From contig DKNF01000039.1 of assembly GCA_002470165.1 (NCBI GenBank), positions 1-28,207 of the forward strand: 28,207 nucleotides of DNA, given 5' to 3'. The stretch comes from Betaproteobacteria bacterium UBA7395 (lineage in GTDB: Bacteria; Pseudomonadota; Gammaproteobacteria; Burkholderiales; Rhodocyclaceae). The position numbers and the translations under genes are program-made. This document shows, one piece after another, positions 15,701-24,042 of the stretch. Within the stretch, counting starts at the first letter, position 1. Every line of letters begins with the position of its first letter. The notes beneath the pieces were generated by a model, which had not been told where the DNA came from, ran no database searches, and saw only the letters and a program-made list of their open reading frames with translations.

Positions 15701-15786
15701 AGGTGAACGTCGCTTCGAAATCTGATGCCGACCAGGTCAGGGACTTTTTCCGCCTGCTTGAGGACGAGATGAGAAGGTCGTCGTAA
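12727..15786 (+). CDS. Phage tail tape measure protein
   Basis: The 1019-aa protein has the tape-measure domain at about residues 187-345 (ALTQITGSASAASKEIDWLRQ ... GALQAISQMIGKGVVSMEEMRQQLAERLPGAF). A helical Ala/Glu/Gln-rich coiled-coil section precedes it, and a very long Ala-rich helical section (about 480-870) follows. Tape measure proteins set tail length and form the inner thread of siphophage and myophage tails. At the usual ~1.5 Angstrom per helical residue this one would correspond to a tail of about 150 nm. The frame is intact from ATG 12727 to TAA, and a terminator follows at 15813. In an element without other tail genes this is unusual; it may modify a helper's tails, or be left from a deleted prophage. 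Confidence 0.93.
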   Translation: MAIAYDQYVKLRLSAEVEGQSEVESLSKSADELSKDLEDVGDASRLSAARQTEAAARLAEARKIQDDIRLSLISAQNGYRALAARAKESGAAQSLFAQQAEQAKNRVGELKQEMAVARGNVNLLSREHRGAASETRRLVAEQVRLRQSLREISNESGKTQQSLALLKTGAKAAAGAFAGMQVSRSFVEANLSIEAAERALTQITGSASAASKEIDWLRQSTNRLGIDTQSATRAYISLAAAAKGTALDGDGARRVFEAVAGSMAKLGKSSADTEGALQAISQMIGKGVVSMEEMRQQLAERLPGAFQATADAMGLSVAELSTMIASGNVLAEDLLPKLAEGLEKAYGTTGKVDGTVSAWNRIKNAITETWQLLGQSGPMQAAAGVLEVLGKSIRLTTGAFENLGVQIGVAAGAVATFDLSRPIESLKEWRAASLAAGQDIARRHGLTAEAADKVAAAQIKAGENAATAGRLASDAAVGWNTVINAYGKVAEAARATVGLAEKSVAARAEEAKAALGLTNALGTENERREAAQRAATMNYEALQALASARQNEVDVAQAQVQAMEAVTAAAGVESDAKRKAIQEAQQKANTLQEEADKANAAALAARQHAAALQTETLALQDNSLRVAELEAAYAAAANQLEIVRINREVGAATAGQLADAEIAAAQAAALYRDALNDQTVALQRKHAAAAQALQLDNIQVKLAIEQQRTILELARARGDEASAARAMNEIRKLEIKLQELSAQAKAAEARALLETVRARRAELEASGELTAAKQAELEAQERSAEIKQVEAQIATETARRMRQLSAETTHAGEAAGAASGGYDRLAGSLRGVADAARTASQEMSSASSFLDGGHQADRTVDIESLMYQKGATVEEVKAAGKYYSELYDRLAATMLTGNLGNGVNAARLTNLVNDRAMAQAIELARQELATGQAVNLGTSVKDLQKRQLARIDYGAGVNGQRAQSEAIRAAGRQAVNQTYRIDLSFNGHKGAQVNVASKSDADQVRDFFRLLEDEMRRSS

Positions 15787-15812
15787 TACAGTCCAAACGT
15801 CTGCACCCACTG

Positions 15813-15836
15813 GCCGGCTGATTGCCGGCTTTTTTT
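15813..15836 (+). terminator. Intrinsic terminator after the tape measure gene
   Basis: GCCGGC (15813-15818) pairs with GCCGGC (15824-15829) across TGATT, followed by seven T residues. It closes the element's operon 27 bp after the tape measure stop. Confidence 0.9.
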
Positions 15837-15934
15837 CGTCAAAAATATTTCGGTGTAACGATCCGCTGCGGGTTGCTTTTCCTATCAAAACCCATAGAAT
15901 CCAAGCTGTTCCAACGCTTCCAAGCGCTGAGCTA

Positions 15935-15990
15935 GGATTCAAAATCCGCCGCCGAAAGGCGTGCCAGTTCGAGTCTGGCTCGGGGCACCA
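15935..15990 (+). repeat. attR, 56-bp direct repeat (tRNA-Leu 3' remnant)
   Basis: Identical to 4836-4891. It has only the 3' half of the tRNA, so it is not a functional tRNA gene. Confidence 0.95.
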
Positions 15991-15997
15991 GATACAA

Positions 15998-16040
15998 GCA
16001 AAAAAGCCGGAAATCCTGCTCGGATTTTCGGCTTTTTTGC
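15998..16040. terminator. Bidirectional terminator, probably the original tRNA-Leu terminator
   Basis: A 19-bp stem (15998-16016 with 16022-16040, one G-T mismatch) with a 5-base loop is flanked by A6 on the left and T6 on the right, so it can act on both strands. It lies 8 bp after the tRNA 3' remnant and therefore was probably the tRNA terminator before the element inserted. It also ends the minus-strand operon at 16074. Confidence 0.88.
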
Positions 16041-16073
16041 GTCTACCGCCCGGCGGGAAAATATCTGCCGGAC

Positions 16074-16391
16074 CTATACCATCAAGGTCATGCCGAACCA
16101 GCCCGTACCGATCACGCGGAACAGTGCCGGCGCGTTCACATGCCGCCACAGGCTGGCCAGCAGGAAGATGTTGTAGGGCACCAGCACGGCGTGCAGCAGC
16201 AGCCAGACCGAGCCGTCCCAGCCCTTGGCCAGCAGGATCAGCGACACCAGGGCCAGCGCGGCGTTGAGCAACGTTGCCACGCCCAGCATGTCCCAGTAGA
16301 ACAGACGGCGGTGCGACACCTGGCCGTGCCAGCGCGCCCGAAAGAAATGGATCGGAGCGAAGGCCGTCACCGCCGGGGAAGTGTCCCGCAT
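16074..16391 (-). CDS. Small conserved-type membrane protein
   Basis: This 105-aa protein is of unknown function. Two or three hydrophobic segments are visible: around residues 32-55 (LGVATLLNAALALVSLILLA), around 60-80 (VWLLLHAVLVPYNIFLLASLW), and a weaker one at the C terminus. It starts three bases after the stop of the CBS-domain membrane protein and ends just before the bidirectional terminator, so it is the last gene of that operon. A role with the upstream transporter-like protein is suggested only by position. Confidence 0.75.
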   Translation of the reverse strand: MRDTSPAVTAFAPIHFFRARWHGQVSHRRLFYWDMLGVATLLNAALALVSLILLAKGWDGSVWLLLHAVLVPYNIFLLASLWRHVNAPALFRVIGTGWFGMTLMV

Positions 16392-16394
16392 CGT

Positions 16395-17738
16395 TCAGTC
16401 CTGCGAGCGTGCCGTGGGGGCTTCGGCCGCCGACATCTCGAGCGGATCGCCCAGTTCATCGGGCAAACGTGCCGCCAGTACCTTGTCGATGCGCTTGCCG
16501 TCCAGATCGACGACCTCGAACGACCAGCCCTCCCAGAAAGCCTTGTCGCCGGTTACCGGCAGGCGTCCGAGCAGCAGCATCACCATGCCGGAGAGCGTGT
16601 GGTAGCGCCCCTTCTCTTCTTCCGGCACGGTTTTCATGCTCAGCGTGTCCTTCAGTTCCAGCAGGGGAATCAGGCCGTCGAGCAACCAGGAGCCATCGTC
16701 GCGCTGGATCGCCCAGGCATCTTCCTTGTTTTTCGGGACGAACTCGCCGGTCACCGACTCGACCAGATCCTGCAGCGTCACCATGCCCTGGATCTCGCCG
16801 TATTCATCGACCACGAACACCACCTGGGTGCCCGAAGAGCGGAACTGTTCGAGCAATTCCATCCCGGTCAGCGATTCCGGCACATAGACGGCCGGCTGCA
16901 GTTTTTCGCTGAGGCTGGCCTCGCTGCCGCGCAGCGTTTTGCCGAGTAGCTGGCGCGCGTTGAGCACGCCGAGTATGTTCTCCAGCCCGCCACGACAGAC
17001 CGGGAAACGGGCATGTTCGGATTCCGTGATCACGGCGAGGTTCTGTTCCATGCTGTGCTCGACATCGAGCCAGACGATTTCCGAACGCGGCACCATCAGC
17101 GAGGAAATCTGCCGTTCGTCGAGGCGGAACACGTTGCGCACCATGGCGTGTTCGTTCTTTTCGATGACCCCGGCTTCGGAACCCTCGACCAGCATGGCGT
17201 GGATTTCCTCTTCGGTCACGCTCGGCCCCTTGGTTTCGCGCTGTCCCATCAGTCCCAGCAGGAGCATGGTCGAACTCGACAGCAAACGGACGAAGGGCCG
17301 GGAAATCACGGCCAGCAGGTTCATCGGACGGGCGACCAGGCGGGCGATGCCCTCCGGATTGATCTGGCCGATCCGCTTGGGAACCAGTTCGCCGACCACA
17401 ATGGAGACATAGGTGATGACCAGGACCACGAGTACGGTGGCACCAATCTCGCTGATCCCCTGCTCGACCCCGAAGGATTGCAACCACAGGGCCAATGGCC
17501 CGGCCAGCGCGGCTTCACCGACGATACCGTTGAGGATGCCGATCGAGGTAATGCCGATCTGTATCGTGGACAGGAAGCGGTTGGGATCGTCGCCCAGCTT
17601 GATCGCGACGGCGGCAGCGCCGTCGCCCTCTTCGGCCAGTTTGGCCAGACGTGCCCGGCGGGCGGTGACCAGGGCAATTTCGGACATGGCGAAAGCGCCA
17701 TTGAGGAGAATCAGGGCAAGCAGTAGGAATATTTCCAT
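16395..17738 (-). CDS. CorC/HlyC-type CNNM/CBS domain membrane protein (UPF0053)
   Basis: The 447-aa product has the layout of the hemolysin-C/CorC-like family. An N-terminal DUF21 membrane domain (~1-190, beginning MEIFLLLALILLNGAFAMSEIALVTARRARL and containing VGELVPKRI) is followed by a CBS pair (~210-335, RSEIVWLDVEHSMEQNLAVI ... VVFVVDEYGEIQGMVTLQDLVE). A CorC_HlyC C-terminal domain (~350-430, DGSWLLDGLIPLLEL) comes last. Members are linked to Mg2+/Co2+ homeostasis; 'hemolysin' is a historic label. ATG at 17738 is chosen by family N terminus; the open frame extends to 18509 but that part overlaps divergent genes. Two small inverted repeats occur in the upstream leader (17744-17760 and 17785-17799). 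Confidence 0.93.
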   Translation of the reverse strand: MEIFLLLALILLNGAFAMSEIALVTARRARLAKLAEEGDGAAAVAIKLGDDPNRFLSTIQIGITSIGILNGIVGEAALAGPLALWLQSFGVEQGISEIGATVLVVLVITYVSIVVGELVPKRIGQINPEGIARLVARPMNLLAVISRPFVRLLSSSTMLLLGLMGQRETKGPSVTEEEIHAMLVEGSEAGVIEKNEHAMVRNVFRLDERQISSLMVPRSEIVWLDVEHSMEQNLAVITESEHARFPVCRGGLENILGVLNARQLLGKTLRGSEASLSEKLQPAVYVPESLTGMELLEQFRSSGTQVVFVVDEYGEIQGMVTLQDLVESVTGEFVPKNKEDAWAIQRDDGSWLLDGLIPLLELKDTLSMKTVPEEEKGRYHTLSGMVMLLLGRLPVTGDKAFWEGWSFEVVDLDGKRIDKVLAARLPDELGDPLEMSAAEAPTARSQD

Positions 17739-17743
17739 GGTCA

Positions 17744-17799
17744 AGCCCGGTAACCGGGCTCTCGTTGTTGGTAAGGAGGCCGATATTGCCTCAGGCAAT
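17744..17799 (-). promoter_or_regulatory. Leader with two small inverted repeats before the CBS-domain gene
   Basis: AGCCCGG-TAA-CCGGGCT (17744-17760) lies directly before the start codon, and ATTGCC-TCA-GGCAAT (17785-17799) lies further upstream. The first could hide the ribosome-binding region of the minus-strand gene. I could not match it to a known riboswitch. Confidence 0.3.
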
Positions 17800-17969
17800 G
17801 CCCCATTGTCACTTCGGAAAAACCGGACAATAGACGCGAAATCACCAAGCCGCCGGCCATCTCCCGGCACCCGCCCCGTTGCCCAGGCCATCGCCGCACG
17901 CCAATCGACTGGATTTCTCGGTTGTCGCACTGCACAATATGCCGCCTCCCACTCGCGGACCACATTTCC

Positions 17970-18485
17970 ATGAAATCCCTCGAACACAAACTCGAACTTC
18001 TGATGTTCAACAGCCGCTGGCTGCTGGCACCCTTCTACCTGGGGCTGATCTTCGCGATCGTCATTCTGCTGATCAAGTTCGTCAAGGAATTCTTCAGTTT
18101 CGCCCCGACCGTGCTGACCGCCGAAGGCAGCGACGTGATCATCGGCATCCTGACCCTGATCGACGTGGTGATGATCGCCAACCTGCTGATCATCATCATC
18201 TTTGCCGGCTATGAGAATTTCGTCTCCAAGATCAACACCGGCGACACCGAAGACCGGCCAAGCTGGATGGGCCATGTCGGTTTCTCCGATCTGAAGATGA
18301 AACTGATCGGCTCGATCGTCGCCATTTCCGGGATCGAGCTGCTCAAGGCCTTCATGCACGTCGAGAATTACACCAACGACCAGCTCGCCTGGAAAGTGGG
18401 CCTGCACATGACCTTCGTCGTCTCCGGCGTACTGTTCGCCGTGATGGACAAGCTGGCCGGCAAACACCACAGCAGCGACGAATGA
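17970..18485 (+). CDS. UPF0114/YqhA family membrane protein
   Basis: The 171-aa integral membrane protein matches the TIGR00645/UPF0114 family. The N terminus is [22 protein letters not shown], and four hydrophobic segments lie at about 15-38, 55-80, 105-128 and 135-160. The E. coli relative YqhA is of similar size. ATG 17970 gives the family start; the frame is open 16 codons further but without conserved sequence. The next gene, queA, starts 7 bp after its stop. Function is unknown. Confidence 0.88.
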   Translation: MKSLEHKLELLMFNSRWLLAPFYLGLIFAIVILLIKFVKEFFSFAPTVLTAEGSDVIIGILTLIDVVMIANLLIIIIFAGYENFVSKINTGDTEDRPSWMGHVGFSDLKMKLIGSIVAISGIELLKAFMHVENYTNDQLAWKVGLHMTFVVSGVLFAVMDKLAGKHHSSDE

Positions 18486-18492
18486 TTCCGGG

Positions 18493-20647
<2,155 letters not shown>

Positions 20648-20689
20648 AATCCCCCGTTCTGAATTTTTTGTTATCCGGAGACATTCCCA

Positions 20690-21013
20690 ATGATTAGTCT
20701 TGCCCACGCCCAGACCGCTGGCGCCGCCGACCCGACCGGCGGCTTCATGCAACTGCTGCCGATGATCCTGATGTTCGTCGTGCTGTGGTTCCTGATGATC
20801 CGCCCGCAGATGAAGAAGGCCAAGGAGCACAAGCAGCTGATCGCTGCGCTGCAGAAGGGCGACGAAGTCGTCACCGGCGGCGGCCTGGTCGGTCGCATCA
20901 CCAAGGTCGACGACAACTACGTCACCCTGGAAATCGCCGAAGGCACCGAGGTCGTCATCCAGAAGCCCGCCGTGGCCATCGCCCTGCCCAAGGGTACGCT
21001 GAAGTCGCTGTAA
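20690..21013 (+). CDS. yajC: Sec translocon accessory protein YajC
   Basis: The 107-aa protein has one membrane span (LLPMILMFVVLWFLMI) followed by the YajC signature RPQMKKAKEHKQLIAALQKGDEVVTGGGLVGRI. YajC joins SecD and SecF in the complex that helps SecYEG during protein export. CGGAG lies upstream of ATG 20690. The gene order tgt-yajC-secD-secF is widely conserved. A hairpin with a T-run lies between yajC and secD. Confidence 0.97.
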   Translation: MISLAHAQTAGAADPTGGFMQLLPMILMFVVLWFLMIRPQMKKAKEHKQLIAALQKGDEVVTGGGLVGRITKVDDNYVTLEIAEGTEVVIQKPAVAIALPKGTLKSL

Positions 21014-21022
21014 TCCATCCCG

Positions 21023-21046
21023 AAGGGCGGCTGCGGCCGCCTTTTT
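21023..21046 (+). terminator. Terminator-like hairpin between yajC and secD
   Basis: GGCGGC (21026-21031) pairs with GCCGCC (21036-21041) over TGCG, followed by TTTTT. It begins ten bases after the yajC stop and ends 15 bp before the secD start. It could terminate part of the transcripts and so set the YajC:SecD ratio. Confidence 0.65.
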
Positions 21047-21061
21047 CGCTTCAAAGCCGCC

Positions 21062-22939
21062 ATGAATCGTTACCCTCTCTGGAAGTACGTCACCGTCGCC
21101 ATTGCGCTGGTCTTCGGCTTCATCTACACCCTGCCCAATTTCTTCGGCGAATCGCCGGCCGTCCAGGTTTCCAGCGCCAAGGTCACGCTCAAGGTCGATG
21201 CGAACACCCTGGCCCGTGTCGAAGAGGTGCTCCAGGCTGCCGGCATCAGCCATGACGGGATCCAGCTCGACAATGTCGGCGTCAAGGCCCGTTTCAAGGA
21301 CACCGACACCCAGTTGAAGGCCAAGGACGCCATCGAGCGCGCCTTCAACCCGGACAGCAGCGACCCGCAGTACGTCATCGCCTTGAACCTGCTGACCGCC
21401 TCGCCGCAATGGCTGACCTCGCTCAACGCGCTGCCGATGTACCTCGGTCTCGACCTGCGCGGCGGCGTGCACTTCCTGCTCCAGGTCGACATGCCGGGCG
21501 CACTGCAGAAGCGCCTCGACTCGACCGCCGCCGACCTGCGCAGCCTGCTGCGCGACAAGAACATCCGCCACGCCGGCATCAACCGCGAAGGCGACCGCAT
21601 CGTCATCAAGTTCCGCGACGCCGAAACCCGCGAACGCGCCAGCAAGACCCTGGCCGACAACAGCAACGACCTGACGCTGGCCGAAGCCGGCCAGGGCGAC
21701 GACCTGCGCCTGCTCGCCACGCTCAAGCCGGAAGCCGAAAAGAAGATCGCCGAATTCGCGATCAAGCAGAACATCAACACCCTGCACAACCGGATCAACG
21801 AACTCGGCGTCGCCGAACCGGTGATCCAGCAACAGGGTGCCGACCGCATCGTCGTCCAGTTGCCGGGCGTCCAGGACACGGCCAAGGCCAAGGACATCCT
21901 CGGCCGTACCGCGACCCTGGAAATCCGCATGGTCGACGACAGCCCCGGCGCGCTCGAAGCCGGCCTGGCCGGCAACGTCCCCTTCGGCACCGAGTTGTAT
22001 ACCGAACGCGGCGGCTCGCCGTTGCTGGTCAAGAAACAGGTCGTCCTCACCGGCGACCGCCTGACCGACGCCCAACCCGGCTTCGACGGCCAGACCAACG
22101 AACCGGCCGTGCACCTGACGCTGGATTCGGCCGGTTCCCGCATCTTCAAGGACATCACCCGCGACAACGTCGGCAAGCGCATGGCCATCCTGCTGATCGA
22201 AAAGGGTAAGGGCGAAGTCGTCACCGCGCCGGTCATCCGTACCGAAATCGGCGGCGGCCGCGTGCAGATTTCCGGCCGCATGACCACCTCCGAGGCCAAC
22301 GACGTCGCCCTGCTGCTGCGCGCCGGCTCGCTGGCGGCGCCGATGGACATCGTCGAGGAACGCACCATCGGCCCGTCGCTCGGCAAGGAAAACATCGAGC
22401 GCGGCTTCAACGCCACGCTATGGGGCTTCCTGGCCATCGCCGTGTTCATGATCGCCTACTACCAGGTCGTCGGTCTGGTCTCGGTGATCGCCCTGGCCAC
22501 CAACCTGCTGCTGCTGGTCGCCCTGCTCTCCTTGCTGCAGGCCACGCTGACCCTGCCGGGTATCGCCGCCATCGCGCTGACGCTGGGCATGGCCATCGAC
22601 GCCAACGTGCTGATCAACGAGCGCATCCGCGAGGAACTGCGCGCCGGCATGCCGCCCCAGGCGGCATTGTCGGAAGGTTACGAACGCGCCTTCGGGACCA
22701 TTCTCGACTCCAACATCACCACGCTGATCGCCGGCCTGGCCCTGCTCATCTTCGGCTCCGGCCCGGTGCGCGGCTTTGCCGTGGTCCATTGCCTGGGCAT
22801 CCTGACCTCGATCTTCTCCGCCGTCGTCGTTTCGCGCGCCATGATCAACCTGATCTACGGCCGCCAGAAGAAGCTCACCAAGATCGCCATCGGCAATGTC
22901 TGGAAACCCGGTACGGCAACTGCCGACGGTCAGAAATAA
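21062..22939 (+). CDS. secD: Protein translocase subunit SecD
   Basis: SecD is an RND-family inner-membrane protein that, with SecF, uses the proton gradient to complete export through SecYEG. The 625-aa product has an N-terminal membrane span (VTVAIALVFGFIYTLPNFF) and the periplasmic P1 motif LGLDLRGGVHFLLQVDM. A second periplasmic part contains ATLEIRMVDD, and a C-terminal RND membrane block (~450-610) includes LTLGMAIDANVLINERIREEL. Length matches the family. secF follows after 12 bp. Confidence 0.98.
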   Translation: MNRYPLWKYVTVAIALVFGFIYTLPNFFGESPAVQVSSAKVTLKVDANTLARVEEVLQAAGISHDGIQLDNVGVKARFKDTDTQLKAKDAIERAFNPDSSDPQYVIALNLLTASPQWLTSLNALPMYLGLDLRGGVHFLLQVDMPGALQKRLDSTAADLRSLLRDKNIRHAGINREGDRIVIKFRDAETRERASKTLADNSNDLTLAEAGQGDDLRLLATLKPEAEKKIAEFAIKQNINTLHNRINELGVAEPVIQQQGADRIVVQLPGVQDTAKAKDILGRTATLEIRMVDDSPGALEAGLAGNVPFGTELYTERGGSPLLVKKQVVLTGDRLTDAQPGFDGQTNEPAVHLTLDSAGSRIFKDITRDNVGKRMAILLIEKGKGEVVTAPVIRTEIGGGRVQISGRMTTSEANDVALLLRAGSLAAPMDIVEERTIGPSLGKENIERGFNATLWGFLAIAVFMIAYYQVVGLVSVIALATNLLLLVALLSLLQATLTLPGIAAIALTLGMAIDANVLINERIREELRAGMPPQAALSEGYERAFGTILDSNITTLIAGLALLIFGSGPVRGFAVVHCLGILTSIFSAVVVSRAMINLIYGRQKKLTKIAIGNVWKPGTATADGQK

Positions 22940-22951
22940 GGGAACACGGAC

Positions 22952-23899
22952 ATGGAATTCTTCCGTATCAAGAAGGACATCCCCTTCATGCGCCACGCGC
23001 TGGCGTTCAACGTCATCTCGCTGGTGACCTTCGCCCTGGCCGTCTTCTTCCTGGCCACCAAGGGACTGCACCTGTCGGTCGAATTCACCGGCGGCACGCT
23101 GATCGAAGTCAAATACCAGCAGGCTGCGGACCTCGAGAAGATTCGCGGCGCCCTGGGCAAGAACGGCTTCAACGACTACACGGTGCAGAACTTCGGTTCC
23201 TCGCAGGACGTCATGATCCGCCTGCCGCTGCGCGACGCCGCCGACAGCGCCCTGCAGGGCGACCGGGTAATGCAGGCGCTGAACCTGGATGCCCCCGGTG
23301 CCAGCCTGCAGCGCGTCGAATACGTCGGCCCGCAGGTCGGCCGCGAACTCGCCGAAAACGGCGCCCTGGCGCTGCTGGTGGTGATCATCGGCATCATGAT
23401 CTACCTCGCCTTCCGCTTCGAATGGCGTTTCGCGCTGTCGGCGATCATCGCCAACATGCACGACGTGATCATCATCCTCGGCTTCTTCGCCGCCTTCCAG
23501 TGGGAATTCTCGCTGTCGGTGCTGGCCGCCGTACTGGCCGTGCTCGGCTACTCGGTCAACGAGTCGGTGGTCGTCTTCGACCGCGTCCGCGAAACCTTCA
23601 AGAAGGTCCGCGGCATGACCACGCCGCAGGTGCTCGACCGCGCCATCACCAGCACCATCAGCCGGACGATCATCACCCACGGTTCTACCCAGGTCATGGT
23701 CCTGTCGATGCTGATCTTCGGCGGTGAAACCCTGTACTACTTCTCGCTGGCACTGACCATCGGCATCCTGTTCGGCATCTACTCGTCGGTACTGGTCGCC
23801 AGCCCGCTGGTCATGTGGCTGGGCGTCTCGCGCGAGCAGTTCGTCAAACCGAAGAAGGCCGCCGCCGAAGGCGTCACCGACGACGGCGCCTGCGTCTGA
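22952..23899 (+). CDS. secF: Protein translocase subunit SecF
   Basis: The 315-aa partner of SecD has an N-terminal span (LAFNVISLVTFALAVFFLATKGLHLSVEFTGGTLIEV, with the SecF motif EFTGGT). A periplasmic domain follows, then five C-terminal spans including YSVNESVVVFDRVRE and AITSTISRTIITHGSTQVMVLSMLIFGG. The start at ATG 22952 has a GGAACACGGA stretch upstream. It is the last gene of the block; a strong terminator follows. Confidence 0.98.
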   Translation: MEFFRIKKDIPFMRHALAFNVISLVTFALAVFFLATKGLHLSVEFTGGTLIEVKYQQAADLEKIRGALGKNGFNDYTVQNFGSSQDVMIRLPLRDAADSALQGDRVMQALNLDAPGASLQRVEYVGPQVGRELAENGALALLVVIIGIMIYLAFRFEWRFALSAIIANMHDVIIILGFFAAFQWEFSLSVLAAVLAVLGYSVNESVVVFDRVRETFKKVRGMTTPQVLDRAITSTISRTIITHGSTQVMVLSMLIFGGETLYYFSLALTIGILFGIYSSVLVASPLVMWLGVSREQFVKPKKAAAEGVTDDGACV

Positions 23900-23925
23900 G
23901 GCGCTGAGCGCCCAGGGAATTGCCG

Positions 23926-23958
23926 ACCCGGTCTGCGGTTTTCGCAGACCGGGTTTTT
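23926..23958 (+). terminator. Intrinsic terminator after secF
   Basis: A perfect 12-bp stem (23926-23937 with 23943-23954) with loop GTTTT is followed by a T-run. Confidence 0.95.
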
Positions 23959-23972
23959 GCTTTCCGGGGCAC

Positions 23973-24002
23973 AAAAAAAAGCCCCGGAATCACTTCCGGG
24001 GC
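23973..24002 (-). terminator. Intrinsic terminator after nifS
   Basis: On the minus strand the 9-bp stem GCCCCGGAA/TTCCGGGGC (23981-23989 with 23994-24002, loop of four) is followed by eight T residues (A-run at 23973-23980). It ends the nif transcript 40 bp after the nifS stop, back to back with the secF terminator. Confidence 0.93.
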
Positions 24003-24042
24003 GGTGAAGTTACTACAGAGAGAGACTGATGCGAAAACTGGG

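Larger units (their letters stand above)
4836..15990 (+). mobile_element. Integrated phage satellite or reduced prophage in tRNA-Leu (11.1 kb)
   Basis: Perfect 56-bp direct repeats bound the region, with a tyrosine integrase directly inside the left one. Excision between the repeats would give a circle of 11,099 bp. All genes point the same way: integrase, unknown, higBA, small DNA-binding-like protein, VapE ATPase, repeat-rich segment, Nu1-like small terminase, unknowns, gpZ-like tail protein, tape measure. The A+T content is visibly higher than in the flanks, especially 5850-6400 and 10500-11850. I see no large terminase, portal, protease, major capsid, tail tube, baseplate, holin/lysin or C1-type repressor. 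Size and content resemble phage-inducible chromosomal islands, but the tail genes could also mean a deleted prophage. No frameshift is apparent in the recognisable genes. Confidence 0.9.

Noticed and set aside
15935..15990. Possible second tRNA-Leu gene
   Set aside because: Only the 3' half is present; the acceptor 5' strand and D arm are missing. It is the att duplicate.
17739..17969. Possible metal riboswitch before the CBS-domain membrane protein
   Set aside because: Two small hairpins occur, but I could not match the conserved core of a yybP-ykoY or M-box riboswitch. Kept only as a weak leader feature.
22418..23974. 518-codon minus-strand open frame
   Set aside because: Shadow of secD and secF; repetitive Gln/Asp/Gly/His composition and no motif.
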